NCBI RefSeq assembly: GCF_900637545.1 | Contig: NZ_LR134376.1 | Span: forward strand, 4,090,001 to 4,154,000 | Origin: Aeromonas encheleia | GTDB taxonomy: Bacteria; Pseudomonadota; Gammaproteobacteria; Enterobacterales; Aeromonadaceae | DNA length: 64,000 bases | Direction of reading: 5' to 3' | Shown: one piece after another, positions 17,605-26,784 of the stretch | Position numbering within the stretch: position 1 is the first letter of the stretch | Layout: each line of letters opens with the position of its first letter | Program-made: the position numbers and the translations under genes | The notes under the pieces: generated by a model | The model's database searches: none | Told to the model about the DNA's origin: nothing | Seen by the model: the letters and a program-made list of their open reading frames with translations, nothing else

Positions 17605-18633
17605 TTAGCTGACCGTCGGTTCTTCGAACAGCTGGAACTCGATCTCGCCCTGCTCCACCAGCTCCCTTACCAGTTGCATCACCTCTTCCCGTGCCTGCTC
17701 CACCTTGCGCAGGGAGACGCTGCCCTGATCCTGGATCTGGGCCTCCAACGCCTGTGCCATCCGCTTCGGCATGGCGCCCAACACCACCTTGCGAAAGCCC
17801 GCCTCGGTATTTTTCAGCGCCAGGGCCAGCAGCTCGGCCGGCAGTTCCTGCACCAGACGCTGCAGGGTGTCGTCGCTCTGACGACGCAAGGCCATGAAGT
17901 CGAACATGTTCTTCTCTATCTCGAGCGCCATGTCACCGTCGTGTTCCCGCAGCAGGGAGAGCATCTGCTCCTTGTCGCCCTGATAGCGGTTCAGGATGTC
18001 GGCCACCTGCCGCACCCCGTTTACCTTGGCGCCAGATTGATCGGCCACATAGGCTAGGCAGCGATCCAGGGTCAGTCGCAGTTCCCCCAGCACGTGTTCA
18101 CTGACACTGCTGAGGCTGGCGACCCGTACCAGCAGATCGTCATGCACCGAACCGGGCAAGGCATCGAGTACGGCCGACGCCGTCTGGGGAGGAAGGAAAG
18201 CGAGCAACACCGCCTGCATCTGCGGGTGTTCATTGCGGAAGAAACGGGCGAGGACATCGGCAGGCACCCACTGCAGACGCTGGATATCCTGGCTCATCAC
18301 ATCGCCATACAGACTGTCAAGCAGGCTGCGGGAGAGACGCTGACCCAGCGCCAGATCCAGCGTCTGTTCAAGGTACTCTCTTGAGGCGCTGCCAATACCG
18401 CTCTGCTCGCGGTATTGATTGAAGAACTGTTGCAGCGTCCACTTCGCCTCGATCGAGCTCACACCGGACAGGCCTGCCATCTTGGAGATGAGGCTCTGCA
18501 CCTCATCCCGCGAGAGTTTCTGCATCACCTTGGCGGCGGCCTCGGTCCCCATGCTCAGCAGCAGGATGGCGGCTTTCTCGAGGTTGTCGATATCGATGTC
18601 GACGGCATTCTGGTTCAGATTAACGTTGCTCAT
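17605..18633 (-). CDS. fliG: Flagellar motor switch protein FliG, lateral
   Basis: 342 residues from the ATG at 18633, overlapping the end of fliF by 14 bases; a GTG two codons earlier is possible. The N-domain (KAAILLLSMGTEAAAKVMQKLS), the middle domain with the EHPQ motif (FRNEHPQMQAVLLAFLP) and the C-domain with charged helix (LRKVEQAREEVMQLVRELVE) are all present. It binds FliF and contacts the stator. The charged residues of the torque helix look intact. Confidence 0.95.
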   Translation of the reverse strand: MSNVNLNQNAVDIDIDNLEKAAILLLSMGTEAAAKVMQKLSRDEVQSLISKMAGLSGVSSIEAKWTLQQFFNQYREQSGIGSASREYLEQTLDLALGQRLSRSLLDSLYGDVMSQDIQRLQWVPADVLARFFRNEHPQMQAVLLAFLPPQTASAVLDALPGSVHDDLLVRVASLSSVSEHVLGELRLTLDRCLAYVADQSGAKVNGVRQVADILNRYQGDKEQMLSLLREHDGDMALEIEKNMFDFMALRRQSDDTLQRLVQELPAELLALALKNTEAGFRKVVLGAMPKRMAQALEAQIQDQGSVSLRKVEQAREEVMQLVRELVEQGEIEFQLFEEPTVS

Positions 18634-20368
18634 TACCACTCACCCATGATCTGACCACTTCTGCCACGCGGGCCGTGTCCTTCTCCACCAGCAGTTGCAG
18701 GTGCTTGAGCTGGACTTCCAGTTCAGAACCAGGTTCCGGCAGCTCCTCCAGATCCAGCGAAGAGAACTGGGGTTCCATCTTGTGTTCGGCATGGATCAGG
18801 CCATTGCTGGCCGATCTTCCCTCCAGCAGCGCATCGGCCTCACGGCGCATGGCGAGACCGACCGTGGGTTCCTGTGCCTCATCCTGCTCCTCCGATGGCT
18901 CTGCATCGGGATATTGCTGGGTGCGTACCAGGTGTTTTACCAGCGGCCGGATACCGAAGAACACCAGCGTCAGGCCCAGCAAGCCCCCCACCAGATAGCG
19001 CAGTGAATCCTGCCAGTACGGCGTCTCCAGCCAGCTGGACTCCGGCGGAGTGATCGGGGCAGCACCGGTAAAGTCGAACACCTGCAAGCTGAACTGATCG
19101 CCACGGGTAGTATCAAACCCTACCGAGCGCTCCACCATCTGCCGGATCTGCTCCAGCTGTTCGGCATTCCAGCCCTCCTTGGGGCCACTCTGCTGATTCA
19201 ACAAGACGGATACGTTCATCCGCTCGAGTCGTCCCTGCTGATAGCGGGTGTGCACTATGGTGCGGCTGTTTTCATACTGCTTGCTGATTTCCTGGCGTTC
19301 GGTGCGGGTGTCGTTCTTGGCAGGCTCGGGCGTCGCAGCATTCCCCTGAGCCGCCTGATCAGCCGGAGGCGTCGTCTCGGGCGGACGATTGGAGAGTGCT
19401 CCCGGGATGCCGAGCGCCAATGCATCTATGGTCTTGTCAGACTTGTTGGACTCCTTGGTTACCACGCCTTGCGGATCCAGCTGCTGCTGAGTCTCTTCCA
19501 CCGCATTGAAGTTGACGTCTGCTGCTATCTGTACCCGGAAGTTCCCCGTGCCCAGCATGGGGTAGAGCATGTCGCTGGCACGCTGGCGGATGTATTGTTC
19601 CAGCTTGCGCACATACTCCATCTGTTGGACACTCTGCTTGCCGAAGCCTGCCCGGTCTCCCAGCTCGGCGCTCAGCAGCTGGCCGGCCTGATCCACTATG
19701 GTCACGGCCCCCGGCTTCATGCCGGAGATACTGCCCGCCACCAGATTGGCGATCGCCTCCACCTGACCAGGCTCCATGGACTGTCCAGGCTGCAGATCCA
19801 GCATCACAGACGCGCTGGGTTTCTCTTCGTCACGGCCGACAAACAGGGTTCTCTTGGGGATGGCCAGGTGCACACGAGCACTGCGCACCGCGTCCAGCGA
19901 GATGATGGTTCTGGCCAGTTCCCCTTCCAGCGCATGCCGATAACGTGCACCTTCCATGAACTCACTGGTGCCCAGCCCGGTGACCGTATCCAGCCCTTCC
20001 AGACCGGCCGGCATGGCGGCTCTGACCCCACGAGCCGCCAGCGCCATCCGGATATGAGCCAGCTGATTTTCTGGCACCAGGATCTGGCCGGTGCTCTTCT
20101 CCAGCCGGAATGGCACCTGCTCCTTCTCCAGCATCTCCATGATGTTGGCCGTGTCGTAAAGCTCCTGCTTGCCGTAGAGGGGGACGTAGTTCTTGCTGGA
20201 GGTCCACAGGATCACCACTATGGTACCTGCGACGATCGCGGCCAGCAGGGCAATGGTCAGAATGGATTTGTTGTCGCGGGACAGCGTGCGCCAATTGCGC
20301 AGCCCTTCCTGGACCCGAGTCATGAAAGAGCCAGGAGACTCTTGGGTAGACGATACCAGTTCAGTCAT
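18620..20368 (-). CDS. fliF: Flagellar MS-ring protein FliF, lateral
   Basis: 582 residues from the ATG at 20368, with GAGG 8 bases upstream. The first membrane segment lies near residues 30-55 (ILTIALLAAIVAGTIVVILW) and the second near 450 (LRYLVGGLLGLTLVFFGIRPL). Between them is the YscJ/FliF periplasmic domain (KNYVPLYGKQELYDTANIME; EGLDTVTGLGTSEFMEGARY). It forms the MS ring, the base for assembly. It starts 8 bases after the fliE stop. Confidence 0.96.
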   Translation of the reverse strand: MTELVSSTQESPGSFMTRVQEGLRNWRTLSRDNKSILTIALLAAIVAGTIVVILWTSSKNYVPLYGKQELYDTANIMEMLEKEQVPFRLEKSTGQILVPENQLAHIRMALAARGVRAAMPAGLEGLDTVTGLGTSEFMEGARYRHALEGELARTIISLDAVRSARVHLAIPKRTLFVGRDEEKPSASVMLDLQPGQSMEPGQVEAIANLVAGSISGMKPGAVTIVDQAGQLLSAELGDRAGFGKQSVQQMEYVRKLEQYIRQRASDMLYPMLGTGNFRVQIAADVNFNAVEETQQQLDPQGVVTKESNKSDKTIDALALGIPGALSNRPPETTPPADQAAQGNAATPEPAKNDTRTERQEISKQYENSRTIVHTRYQQGRLERMNVSVLLNQQSGPKEGWNAEQLEQIRQMVERSVGFDTTRGDQFSLQVFDFTGAAPITPPESSWLETPYWQDSLRYLVGGLLGLTLVFFGIRPLVKHLVRTQQYPDAEPSEEQDEAQEPTVGLAMRREADALLEGRSASNGLIHAEHKMEPQFSSLDLEELPEPGSELEVQLKHLQLLVEKDTARVAEVVRSWVSGNEQR

Positions 20369-20376
20369 TACCAACC

Positions 20377-20688
20377 TCAGAGCGGCATGCGCATGATGTC
20401 ATCGAAACCCGCCATCAGCTTGTTGCGCACCTGCATCAGAGCGGAAAAACTGAGACCGGCTTTCTGACTGGCCACCATGGCCCCGACCAGATCGTCACTC
20501 TGACCCGCGTCGACGGCGGTCATCAAACTGGACGCGATATTTTGCTGCTCGTTAACGCGTCCGACGACGTCGCGCATGGCGTCGCTGAACGATACAGTCG
20601 ATGCATCATTCGGCTCTATGGAAGGGGTTTGATTGGCGACACGCTGCATTTCCTGCATCTGCTGCAGGAGCGTCACCTGTGATGACAT
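20377..20688 (-). CDS. fliE: MS-ring/rod junction protein FliE, lateral
   Basis: About 103 residues from the ATG at 20688; an in-frame GTG at 20703 would add five. The C-terminus (GLSFSALMQVRNKLMAGFDDIMRMPL) has the FliE signature, linking the MS ring to the proximal rod. It lies just after lafK and before fliF, the usual order. Confidence 0.92.
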   Translation of the reverse strand: MSSQVTLLQQMQEMQRVANQTPSIEPNDASTVSFSDAMRDVVGRVNEQQNIASSLMTAVDAGQSDDLVGAMVASQKAGLSFSALMQVRNKLMAGFDDIMRMPL

Positions 20689-20714
20689 GATCTCAATCTT
20701 CACTCGGTTATCCC

Positions 20715-22091
20715 TTAGTTTTGAATCTGCTGCTCGACATCTATGCCCTGCTCACGCATGGCAGCCAGCTTGTATCTAAGCGCCCGGGTCGTCATCCCAA
20801 GGGCCTCAGCCGTACGAGTCCGATGACCACGAAAACGACGCAAGGTCTCTAGCACGAATTGAAATTCAGCATACCGCCTCGTCTCGCTGAGCCCTTCCGG
20901 CGCGGCGAGTGTCTCCGGTAACAGGTTGTCGGCTTCGACGGTGTAATGGGGCAACATCAAATCGACGGCCTGAATATGCAATCCGCGAGCCATAATTAAG
21001 GCCCGCTGGATGACGTTATCCAGCTCGCGAACATTGCCTGGCCAGTCATAGGCGAGCAGCTGTTTACACGCGCTCTCGCTCAGACGATAGCCCTGCTGTG
21101 CGCCGTAACGCTCGATGAAGTACTCGGCCAGCGGCAGGATGTCGTCTTGCCGTTCCCGCAACGCGGGCCAGCTCATGGGCAGAACATCGAGCCGGTAGAA
21201 CAGGTCTTCGCGAAACTCTCCCTGTGCCACCAGATCCCGCAGATCCCGGTTGCTGGCGGCGATGATCCTTACGTCCAGCGCGATCACCTGATGGCTGCCC
21301 AGGCGTTCCACCTCTTTCTCCTGCAGCACCCGCAGCAACTTGGCCTGCAACGCCAGTGGCAACTCGGAGATCTCATCAAGCAGCAGGGTGCCCCCCTGCG
21401 CCAATTCAAACTTGCCCTGCTGGCTGGCAATAGCTCCGGTGAAGGCGCCCTTGCTGTGCCCAAACAAGATGGACTCGAGCATGGCCTCCGGAATGGCCGC
21501 ACAGTTGATGGCCACGAAGGGTTTGCCAACACGGCTGGACATCTCATGGATATAGCGAGCCAGGCGCTCCTTGCCCGTGCCCGACTCGCCGCCGATGAGG
21601 ATGGTGGCCGAGGTCTTCGCGGCTCGCCTGGCGAGTTGCAGCACTTGCTGGCTCAGGGAGGAGGCCGCGATCAGGTTGGGAATGGCTTGACGCAGGCGCA
21701 GAGCTCCCCTGACCACCTCGATCATCTGTCGCGGGCTGAAAGGCTTGATGATGTAATCGATGGCGCCGGCCCGCATGGCTTCCGCCGCCAGATAGGCCTG
21801 ATGCTCATTGACCATGATGATGCAGCTGGTAACGGCCAGTTGATGCATCACGGAGGGGCCCGCCTCGGTCATGGCCGCCATGTCGAGCAGGATCAGATCG
21901 ACCGTGTGTTGGGAGAGAAATGTTTTCGTTTGAGGAAGGGAATCCAGGCAGGAAACACGATAGCCAGAATTCAACAATATCTCCTCAATGTCGTTTCCAT
22001 TTGATAACGATGGGGAGACAAATAATAGATGTGGCAGCGCTTCAATACCGAGTGATATTGAACTTTCCTTGATAGATGAATCAAAAAGCAT
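20715..22091 (-). CDS. lafK: Sigma54-dependent master activator LafK (lateral flagella)
   Basis: 458 residues from the ATG at 22091; a TTG at 22124 is in frame but less likely. Residues ~20-130 form a receiver-like domain with an aspartate at ~70 (ILLDMAAM) and a lysine (IIKPFS), but the usual acidic pair is replaced by VSPS. The AAA+ domain has Walker A GGESGTGKE (~167-175), the sigma54-contact loop GAFTGA (~215-220) and Walker B TLLLDE. The C-terminus has a Fis-like HTH (RTAEALGMTTRALRYKL). It activates sigma54 promoters of the lateral system; one candidate target lies before flgB. It leads the fliE-J run. Confidence 0.93.
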   Translation of the reverse strand: MLFDSSIKESSISLGIEALPHLLFVSPSLSNGNDIEEILLNSGYRVSCLDSLPQTKTFLSQHTVDLILLDMAAMTEAGPSVMHQLAVTSCIIMVNEHQAYLAAEAMRAGAIDYIIKPFSPRQMIEVVRGALRLRQAIPNLIAASSLSQQVLQLARRAAKTSATILIGGESGTGKERLARYIHEMSSRVGKPFVAINCAAIPEAMLESILFGHSKGAFTGAIASQQGKFELAQGGTLLLDEISELPLALQAKLLRVLQEKEVERLGSHQVIALDVRIIAASNRDLRDLVAQGEFREDLFYRLDVLPMSWPALRERQDDILPLAEYFIERYGAQQGYRLSESACKQLLAYDWPGNVRELDNVIQRALIMARGLHIQAVDLMLPHYTVEADNLLPETLAAPEGLSETRRYAEFQFVLETLRRFRGHRTRTAEALGMTTRALRYKLAAMREQGIDVEQQIQN

Positions 22092-22522
22092 ATAAACCCG
22101 AACCTGTGATTGTACATGAATCAATCAACAGAACTGACGTGCAAAAATAAAAACGCACCACGACAAGAGCAACGCTTCTTAATGAGCGCTCGCTCTATAT
22201 TAGGCATGGAAACAAGGCTGGAATCATAGCCTTGGTAACCCCGCTATCATTAACATCAATGCTGTTAGACCGGAGGCTTTGCGTCCTGACTTTTCAGTTC
22301 AGTTTGCCTTTATCATGCGACGATCCGTATTAGGATGGCATGGCTCTGTTGTCCCTAAAGCCATGTGACACATGTAGTTTGTTATATTTTGTAATATTGT
22401 TTTATTTTTTTTAACATGTCGTTACGTCAAAAGCCGTCACATGATAACGGCTTTATAAGACAATTCAAGCGGATATGCGGAATAGCCTCTTCCTGCTAGC
22501 CTGCATGACTGGCAATTCAACT
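22092..22522. other. AT-rich intergenic control region between flhA and lafK
   Basis: 431 bases without a gene, distinctly AT-rich compared with the flanks. It holds a terminator-like hairpin near the flhA end (22429-22456), a T-rich block (22381-22412), and an inverted repeat CAAGGCT/AGCCTTG (22213-22234). It must contain the lafK promoter; I could not pick one out with confidence. The length and base bias suit binding by H-NS or other regulators, which is inference. Confidence 0.55.
22429..22456 (-). terminator. Terminator downstream of the fliM-flhA operon
   Basis: AAAGCCGT and ACGGCTTTT pair across a 9-base loop, about 70 bases beyond the flhA stop. The stem ends in T on the minus strand. 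Confidence 0.6.
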
Positions 22523-24598
22523 TCAGCCTAGAGTCCCAATAACCTCGACCCGCAAATCTTCCGGGATCTCGTTATAAGAGAGTACTTTGAGACCTTTTGA
22601 GAAAGAGCGGGCATAACGGGCGATCAGCGGTCTGAGCTGGGGCATGACCACTAATACGGGAGCATATCCCTGTTGCTGCAACTGCTCCTTCACCAGCGGC
22701 ATATTTTGTTGCAATTGCGCCAATAACTGGGGATCGACCGGGAAGCTGTCCAGCTGGATTTTTCCCTGCTGCTGGGACTGATTCATCGCCGTCAACAGCG
22801 TCTGCTCCAGGCGATCGTCCAGGGTGAAGGCGGCCAGGATGTCACGCGAGCCTATCGCCTGCCTGACGATCTGACGCTTCAAGGCACAACGCACATCCGA
22901 CGCCAGCAGGACGGGATCCTTGGTCAGCTCGCTCGCATCCAGCAAGGTGGTAGCTATGGTGCGGATGTCGATGAGGCTGATCTGCTCCTTGAGCAACTGG
23001 CGGAAGACCCGCAACTGCTGCATCTGGGTCAGGGCCAGATTGAGTTCTTCCGCCAGGCGGGGAGACTGAATGGCCAGATATTGGCCCAGTTTGCCCACCT
23101 CATCGTGACCAAACAGCGCATCGAGCTGCTCTCTGAGTAGCTTGCTGGCATGGGTAGCGATGACGGTGGCAGAGTCGACCACCGAATAGCCCAGGTTGAG
23201 CGCCTTGGCCTTGTTGTCCGGCGAAATCCAGACCGCACTCATGCCGTAGGCCGGGTCCTGGGTGAGCTCTCCATCCAGCGTACCGTATGTTTCTCCGCTG
23301 CTGATGGCCATCAGCCGCTGGCAATCCACATTCCCCATGGCCAGGGCGATGCCGGACAGCTTGATACGATATTGATCGGGTTGCAGTTGCAAGTTGTCAC
23401 GTACCCGAATTTCCGGCAGCAGGAAGCCATATTGCTCGGAGAGGGTTTTTCGAATGCCGCGAACCCGGGCGAGTAACTCGGCCCCCTTGTCCACTTCCGC
23501 CAGCGGCACCAGCCGATAGCCGAGTTCGATGGCGACGGAGTCCACCGGTGGCAGATCCTGCCAATCCAGCCCCTGGGGCTCGGGTTGCACCATCTGCCGG
23601 GTCAGTTCCTGGGCCGCGTCCAGAGCCGGATCCTTGAGCCGACGCTTGCTCACGCTCCAGCCGGTCCATGCCAGTACGGCGGCGAAGCTGAGGAAGGCCA
23701 GCATGGGCATGCCAGGTACGAGGCCCAGCACCAGCATGATGATCGCCGCCGTGTAGATGACCCGGGGCGATGCCAGGATCTGCTGGCCAACCTGATCCGA
23801 CATCTCCCCTTCGTCGCTGACGCGCGTCACTATGATGGCGGCGGCAGTGGACATCAGTAGTGAGGGGATCTGGGCCACCAGGCCATCACCTATGGTGAGC
23901 AGGGCATAGATCCGGAACGCATCGGAAACCGGCAGCGAGTGCTGGAAGATACCGATGGCCAGCCCCCCCACCAGGTTGATGATGAGCACCAGCAAGCCGG
24001 CGATGGCATCGCCACGCACGAACTTGGAGGCACCGTCCATGGCGCCGTAGAAATCGGCTTCCTTGGCGATCTCTTCCCGCCGGGCCCGGGCCTGGTGCTG
24101 ATCCAGGGTGCCGGCATTGAGATCGGCATCGATGGCCATCTGCTTGCCCGGCATGGCGTCCAGTGTGAAGCGGGCGGAAACCTCGGAGATCCGCTCTCCC
24201 CCCTTGGTGATCACCACGAAATTGATGATCATCAGGATCACAAAGACCACCAGACCCACCACGTAGTTGCCACCGATGACCACTTCCCCAAACGCCTGGA
24301 TGACCTTACCGGCAGCCTCATTCCCCTCGTGACCATGCAGCAGCACGACCCGGGTGGAGGCGACGTTGAGGGAGAGCCGCATCAGAGTCGCGACCAGCAG
24401 CACAGTCGGGAACACGGAGAAGTCGAGCGGACGACGGGCCGAGACCGAGACCAGCAGCACCAGCACGGCCAGCACTATGTTGAAGGTGAAAAGGGCATCC
24501 AGCAGCCAACCGGGCAGGGGCAGGATCATCATCGCCAGGATCGCCAACAACATCATGGGGATCGCGGTATAGGATTGGGTCAATACACGCCAGTTCAC
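22523..24598 (-). CDS. flhA: Flagellar export gate protein FlhA, lateral
   Basis: 691 residues with a GTG start and AGAGG upstream. About eight membrane segments occupy the first ~320 residues, including the conserved FHIPEP-type region (ARFTLDAMPGKQMAIDADLN) and VRGDAIAGLLVLIINLVGG. The large cytosolic domain follows (LGYRLVPLAEVDKGAELL; IQSPRLAEELN). It is the export gate that binds chaperone-substrate complexes. It is the last gene of the fliM-flhA operon. Confidence 0.96.
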   Translation of the reverse strand: MNWRVLTQSYTAIPMMLLAILAMMILPLPGWLLDALFTFNIVLAVLVLLVSVSARRPLDFSVFPTVLLVATLMRLSLNVASTRVVLLHGHEGNEAAGKVIQAFGEVVIGGNYVVGLVVFVILMIINFVVITKGGERISEVSARFTLDAMPGKQMAIDADLNAGTLDQHQARARREEIAKEADFYGAMDGASKFVRGDAIAGLLVLIINLVGGLAIGIFQHSLPVSDAFRIYALLTIGDGLVAQIPSLLMSTAAAIIVTRVSDEGEMSDQVGQQILASPRVIYTAAIIMLVLGLVPGMPMLAFLSFAAVLAWTGWSVSKRRLKDPALDAAQELTRQMVQPEPQGLDWQDLPPVDSVAIELGYRLVPLAEVDKGAELLARVRGIRKTLSEQYGFLLPEIRVRDNLQLQPDQYRIKLSGIALAMGNVDCQRLMAISSGETYGTLDGELTQDPAYGMSAVWISPDNKAKALNLGYSVVDSATVIATHASKLLREQLDALFGHDEVGKLGQYLAIQSPRLAEELNLALTQMQQLRVFRQLLKEQISLIDIRTIATTLLDASELTKDPVLLASDVRCALKRQIVRQAIGSRDILAAFTLDDRLEQTLLTAMNQSQQQGKIQLDSFPVDPQLLAQLQQNMPLVKEQLQQQGYAPVLVVMPQLRPLIARYARSFSKGLKVLSYNEIPEDLRVEVIGTLG

Positions 24599-24601
24599 AA
24601 C

Positions 24602-25738
24602 TTACCTCTCAGGTTGACGTAACTCGGGCGGCACATGCAAAGGGGCAAGGGAATGGGGCTTCTTGCCCTTGCCAGCCTCATAGGCCCGTAGCTGCAATAC
24701 GTGATTCAATACATAGGCGACTGCGGTGTACAGGCCCGCTGGCACTTCCTGATCAACCCGGGTGGAGTAGTAGATGGCCCGGGTCAGATCCGGCAGGCTC
24801 ATCACCATCTTGTCGTGCTGCTTCGCCACCTGGCGGATCCGCTCCGCCATGCTGTCTACCCCCTTGGCGATCACAAAGGGCGCATTGGCCCGCTCGGGAT
24901 CATATTTGATGGCCACCGCATAATGGGTCGGGTTCACGATGATCACATCCGCCTGCGGAACCCGCTGTTCGATACGGGCACGCGCCAGCATGCCCTGTAC
25001 CTGGCGGATCTTGGCCTTGATCTCCGGGCGCCCCTCGCTGTTCTTGTGCTCGTCCTTGACCTCCTGCTTGGTCATCTTTAACTGCTTGTTCAGGGACCAG
25101 CGTTGGTAAGGCACATCCAGCACGGCGATCAGCATCTGCACGCTGCCAAGCAAGATAAATGCCTGGGAGAGGATCCCCAGCGCCTGCTCCATGGCGGCCT
25201 GCGGTGGCATACGGTTCATCATCAGCAGCAGGGGCCACTGATGCTTGAGCAGCAGGGCCAGGGTGCCACCGATCAGCAGGATTTTGAGAATGGATTTCAG
25301 CAGCTCCATCAGGCTGTGGGAGGAGAACATCCGCTTGAGGCCTTTGAGCGGATTGAGTTTCTCGCCGCTGGGCATCAACTTCTTCCAGGCCAAGACCATG
25401 CCACCCGGCACTATGCTGAGCAGGATCAGCAACAGCCCCAGAAAACCGAACAGCGGCAGCAGCACCCACAACATGCCGACCAGGGCCTCCGCCGTCCAAT
25501 GGATCATCATCTGCGGATCACGTGCCCCCTGCCAGTCGAAGCGTTGGGGGCGCTTCATCAGTTCGGCAAAGAACAGGCCAAAACTGGGCACCATCCATTG
25601 CATGGCCAGCCCCCCGAGCAGCAACAGACCAGCCGAGCTCAGCTCCTTGGAACGCGCTATCTGTCCCTCTTCCCTCGCCTTGCGCCGTTTCTGGGAAGAG
25701 GCCTCTTCGGTTTTGTCCTGGGCGCTGTTCTGACTCAT
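24602..25738 (-). CDS. flhB: Flagellar export switch protein FlhB, lateral
   Basis: 378 residues. The hydrophilic N-terminus (DKTEEASSQKRRKAREEGQI) is typical, four membrane segments follow, and the autocleavage motif NPTH lies at 269-272 followed by YAVAIKYD. FlhB switches export specificity from hook to filament substrates. It overlaps fliR by 4 bases and precedes flhA by 3. Confidence 0.96.
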   Translation of the reverse strand: MSQNSAQDKTEEASSQKRRKAREEGQIARSKELSSAGLLLLGGLAMQWMVPSFGLFFAELMKRPQRFDWQGARDPQMMIHWTAEALVGMLWVLLPLFGFLGLLLILLSIVPGGMVLAWKKLMPSGEKLNPLKGLKRMFSSHSLMELLKSILKILLIGGTLALLLKHQWPLLLMMNRMPPQAAMEQALGILSQAFILLGSVQMLIAVLDVPYQRWSLNKQLKMTKQEVKDEHKNSEGRPEIKAKIRQVQGMLARARIEQRVPQADVIIVNPTHYAVAIKYDPERANAPFVIAKGVDSMAERIRQVAKQHDKMVMSLPDLTRAIYYSTRVDQEVPAGLYTAVAYVLNHVLQLRAYEAGKGKKPHSLAPLHVPPELRQPER

Positions 25739-26517
25739 ACCGGTGTCAGCGCCTTGAGCTGGCTCAGCACATGGCTGACCAGATCCAGATAGCGAGCAGG
25801 TACCCCGCTGATGGAGATGGCCATGGTCAGCAGTCCCAGCAACAGGGTCATCGGGAAGCCCAGCGAGAAGATGTTCAACGAGGGGGCGGTGCGGTTCATC
25901 ACCCCGAAGGTGAGATTGACCATCAGCATGGCGACCACGGCGGGCAACGTCAGGATCAGGGCCGCCCCGATACTCCAGCCGAACAGGCCAATCACCCCTT
26001 TCACATCCAGTGAATAGACGGAGGATCCTGGCGGCCAGCTGCGCAGGCTCTGCACCAGCACATCCAGAGTCACCAGGTGACCATTCAGGCCAAGAAACAG
26101 CAGCGAGCAGAATATCAACATCAACTGGCTGATGATGGGCGCCGTGTCGCCATTGGATGGGTCATTCATTACCGCCATCGCGAGCCCCATCTGCATGGAG
26201 AGGATCTGGCCCGCCATGGTCATGACCATGAACAGCATCTGGATGCAGAGCCCGAACAGCAATCCGAACAGCAACTGCTCCAGCGTCAACACCAGCGCCC
26301 CGGCACTGAAGGGATCGAGCGCCGGCATTCCTTTCAGCATGGGGGCAATCAACAGGCTGATGATGAAGGCCAAAAAAATGCGGACCTGAGCCGGGATACG
26401 ACCATCACCAAACACCGGCATCACCCAGAAGGCAGCCGCGATACGAATAAAGGGCCACCACCACTGTCCCAGCCAGGCTGTCAGCTCGGTCGCACTGAGC
26501 GACAGCAGGGAGTTCAT
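25735..26517 (-). CDS. fliR: Flagellar export protein FliR, lateral
   Basis: 260 residues with about six membrane segments. The N-terminal stretch PFIRIAAAFWVMPVFGDGRI and the segment EQLLFGLLFGLCIQMLFMVM match FliR. It is part of the FliPQR export core. It overlaps fliQ and flhB by 4 bases each. Confidence 0.95.
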   Translation of the reverse strand: MNSLLSLSATELTAWLGQWWWPFIRIAAAFWVMPVFGDGRIPAQVRIFLAFIISLLIAPMLKGMPALDPFSAGALVLTLEQLLFGLLFGLCIQMLFMVMTMAGQILSMQMGLAMAVMNDPSNGDTAPIISQLMLIFCSLLFLGLNGHLVTLDVLVQSLRSWPPGSSVYSLDVKGVIGLFGWSIGAALILTLPAVVAMLMVNLTFGVMNRTAPSLNIFSLGFPMTLLLGLLTMAISISGVPARYLDLVSHVLSQLKALTPV

Positions 26518-26783
26518 CCAATCAGTCCGGGGATCTTCTGAAACAGGTCGGCAAACAGGGTGGTGATCTGCGACAACAGCCAGTTGCCCGTGAAGATAAG
26601 CGTCATCAGGGTCACGATGAAACGGGGCAGGAAGCTGAGGGTCTGTTCCTGAATCTGGGTCGCGGCCTGGAAGATGCTGACCACCAGCCCGACGATGAGG
26701 CCTGGTACGATCAGCACCGAGACCATGACCACCACCAGATTCACGGCGCCACCGAGCAGGGCCACACTCTGTTCAGGGCTCAC
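26514..26783 (-). CDS. fliQ: Flagellar export protein FliQ, lateral
   Basis: 89 residues from a GTG at 26783. That start has GGAGG 7 bases upstream and gives exactly the usual FliQ length and N-terminus (SPEQSVALLGGA); a GTG at 26798 would add five odd residues and overlap fliP. Two membrane helices frame the conserved QAATQIQEQTLSFLPR. It is a small subunit of the FliPQR core. Confidence 0.94.
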   Translation of the reverse strand: MSPEQSVALLGGAVNLVVVMVSVLIVPGLIVGLVVSIFQAATQIQEQTLSFLPRFIVTLMTLIFTGNWLLSQITTLFADLFQKIPGLIG

Positions 26784-26784
26784 G

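Noticed and set aside
19250-20467. 405-codon open frame antisense to fliF
   Set aside because: FliF is complete and well supported on the other strand; no start signal or domain.
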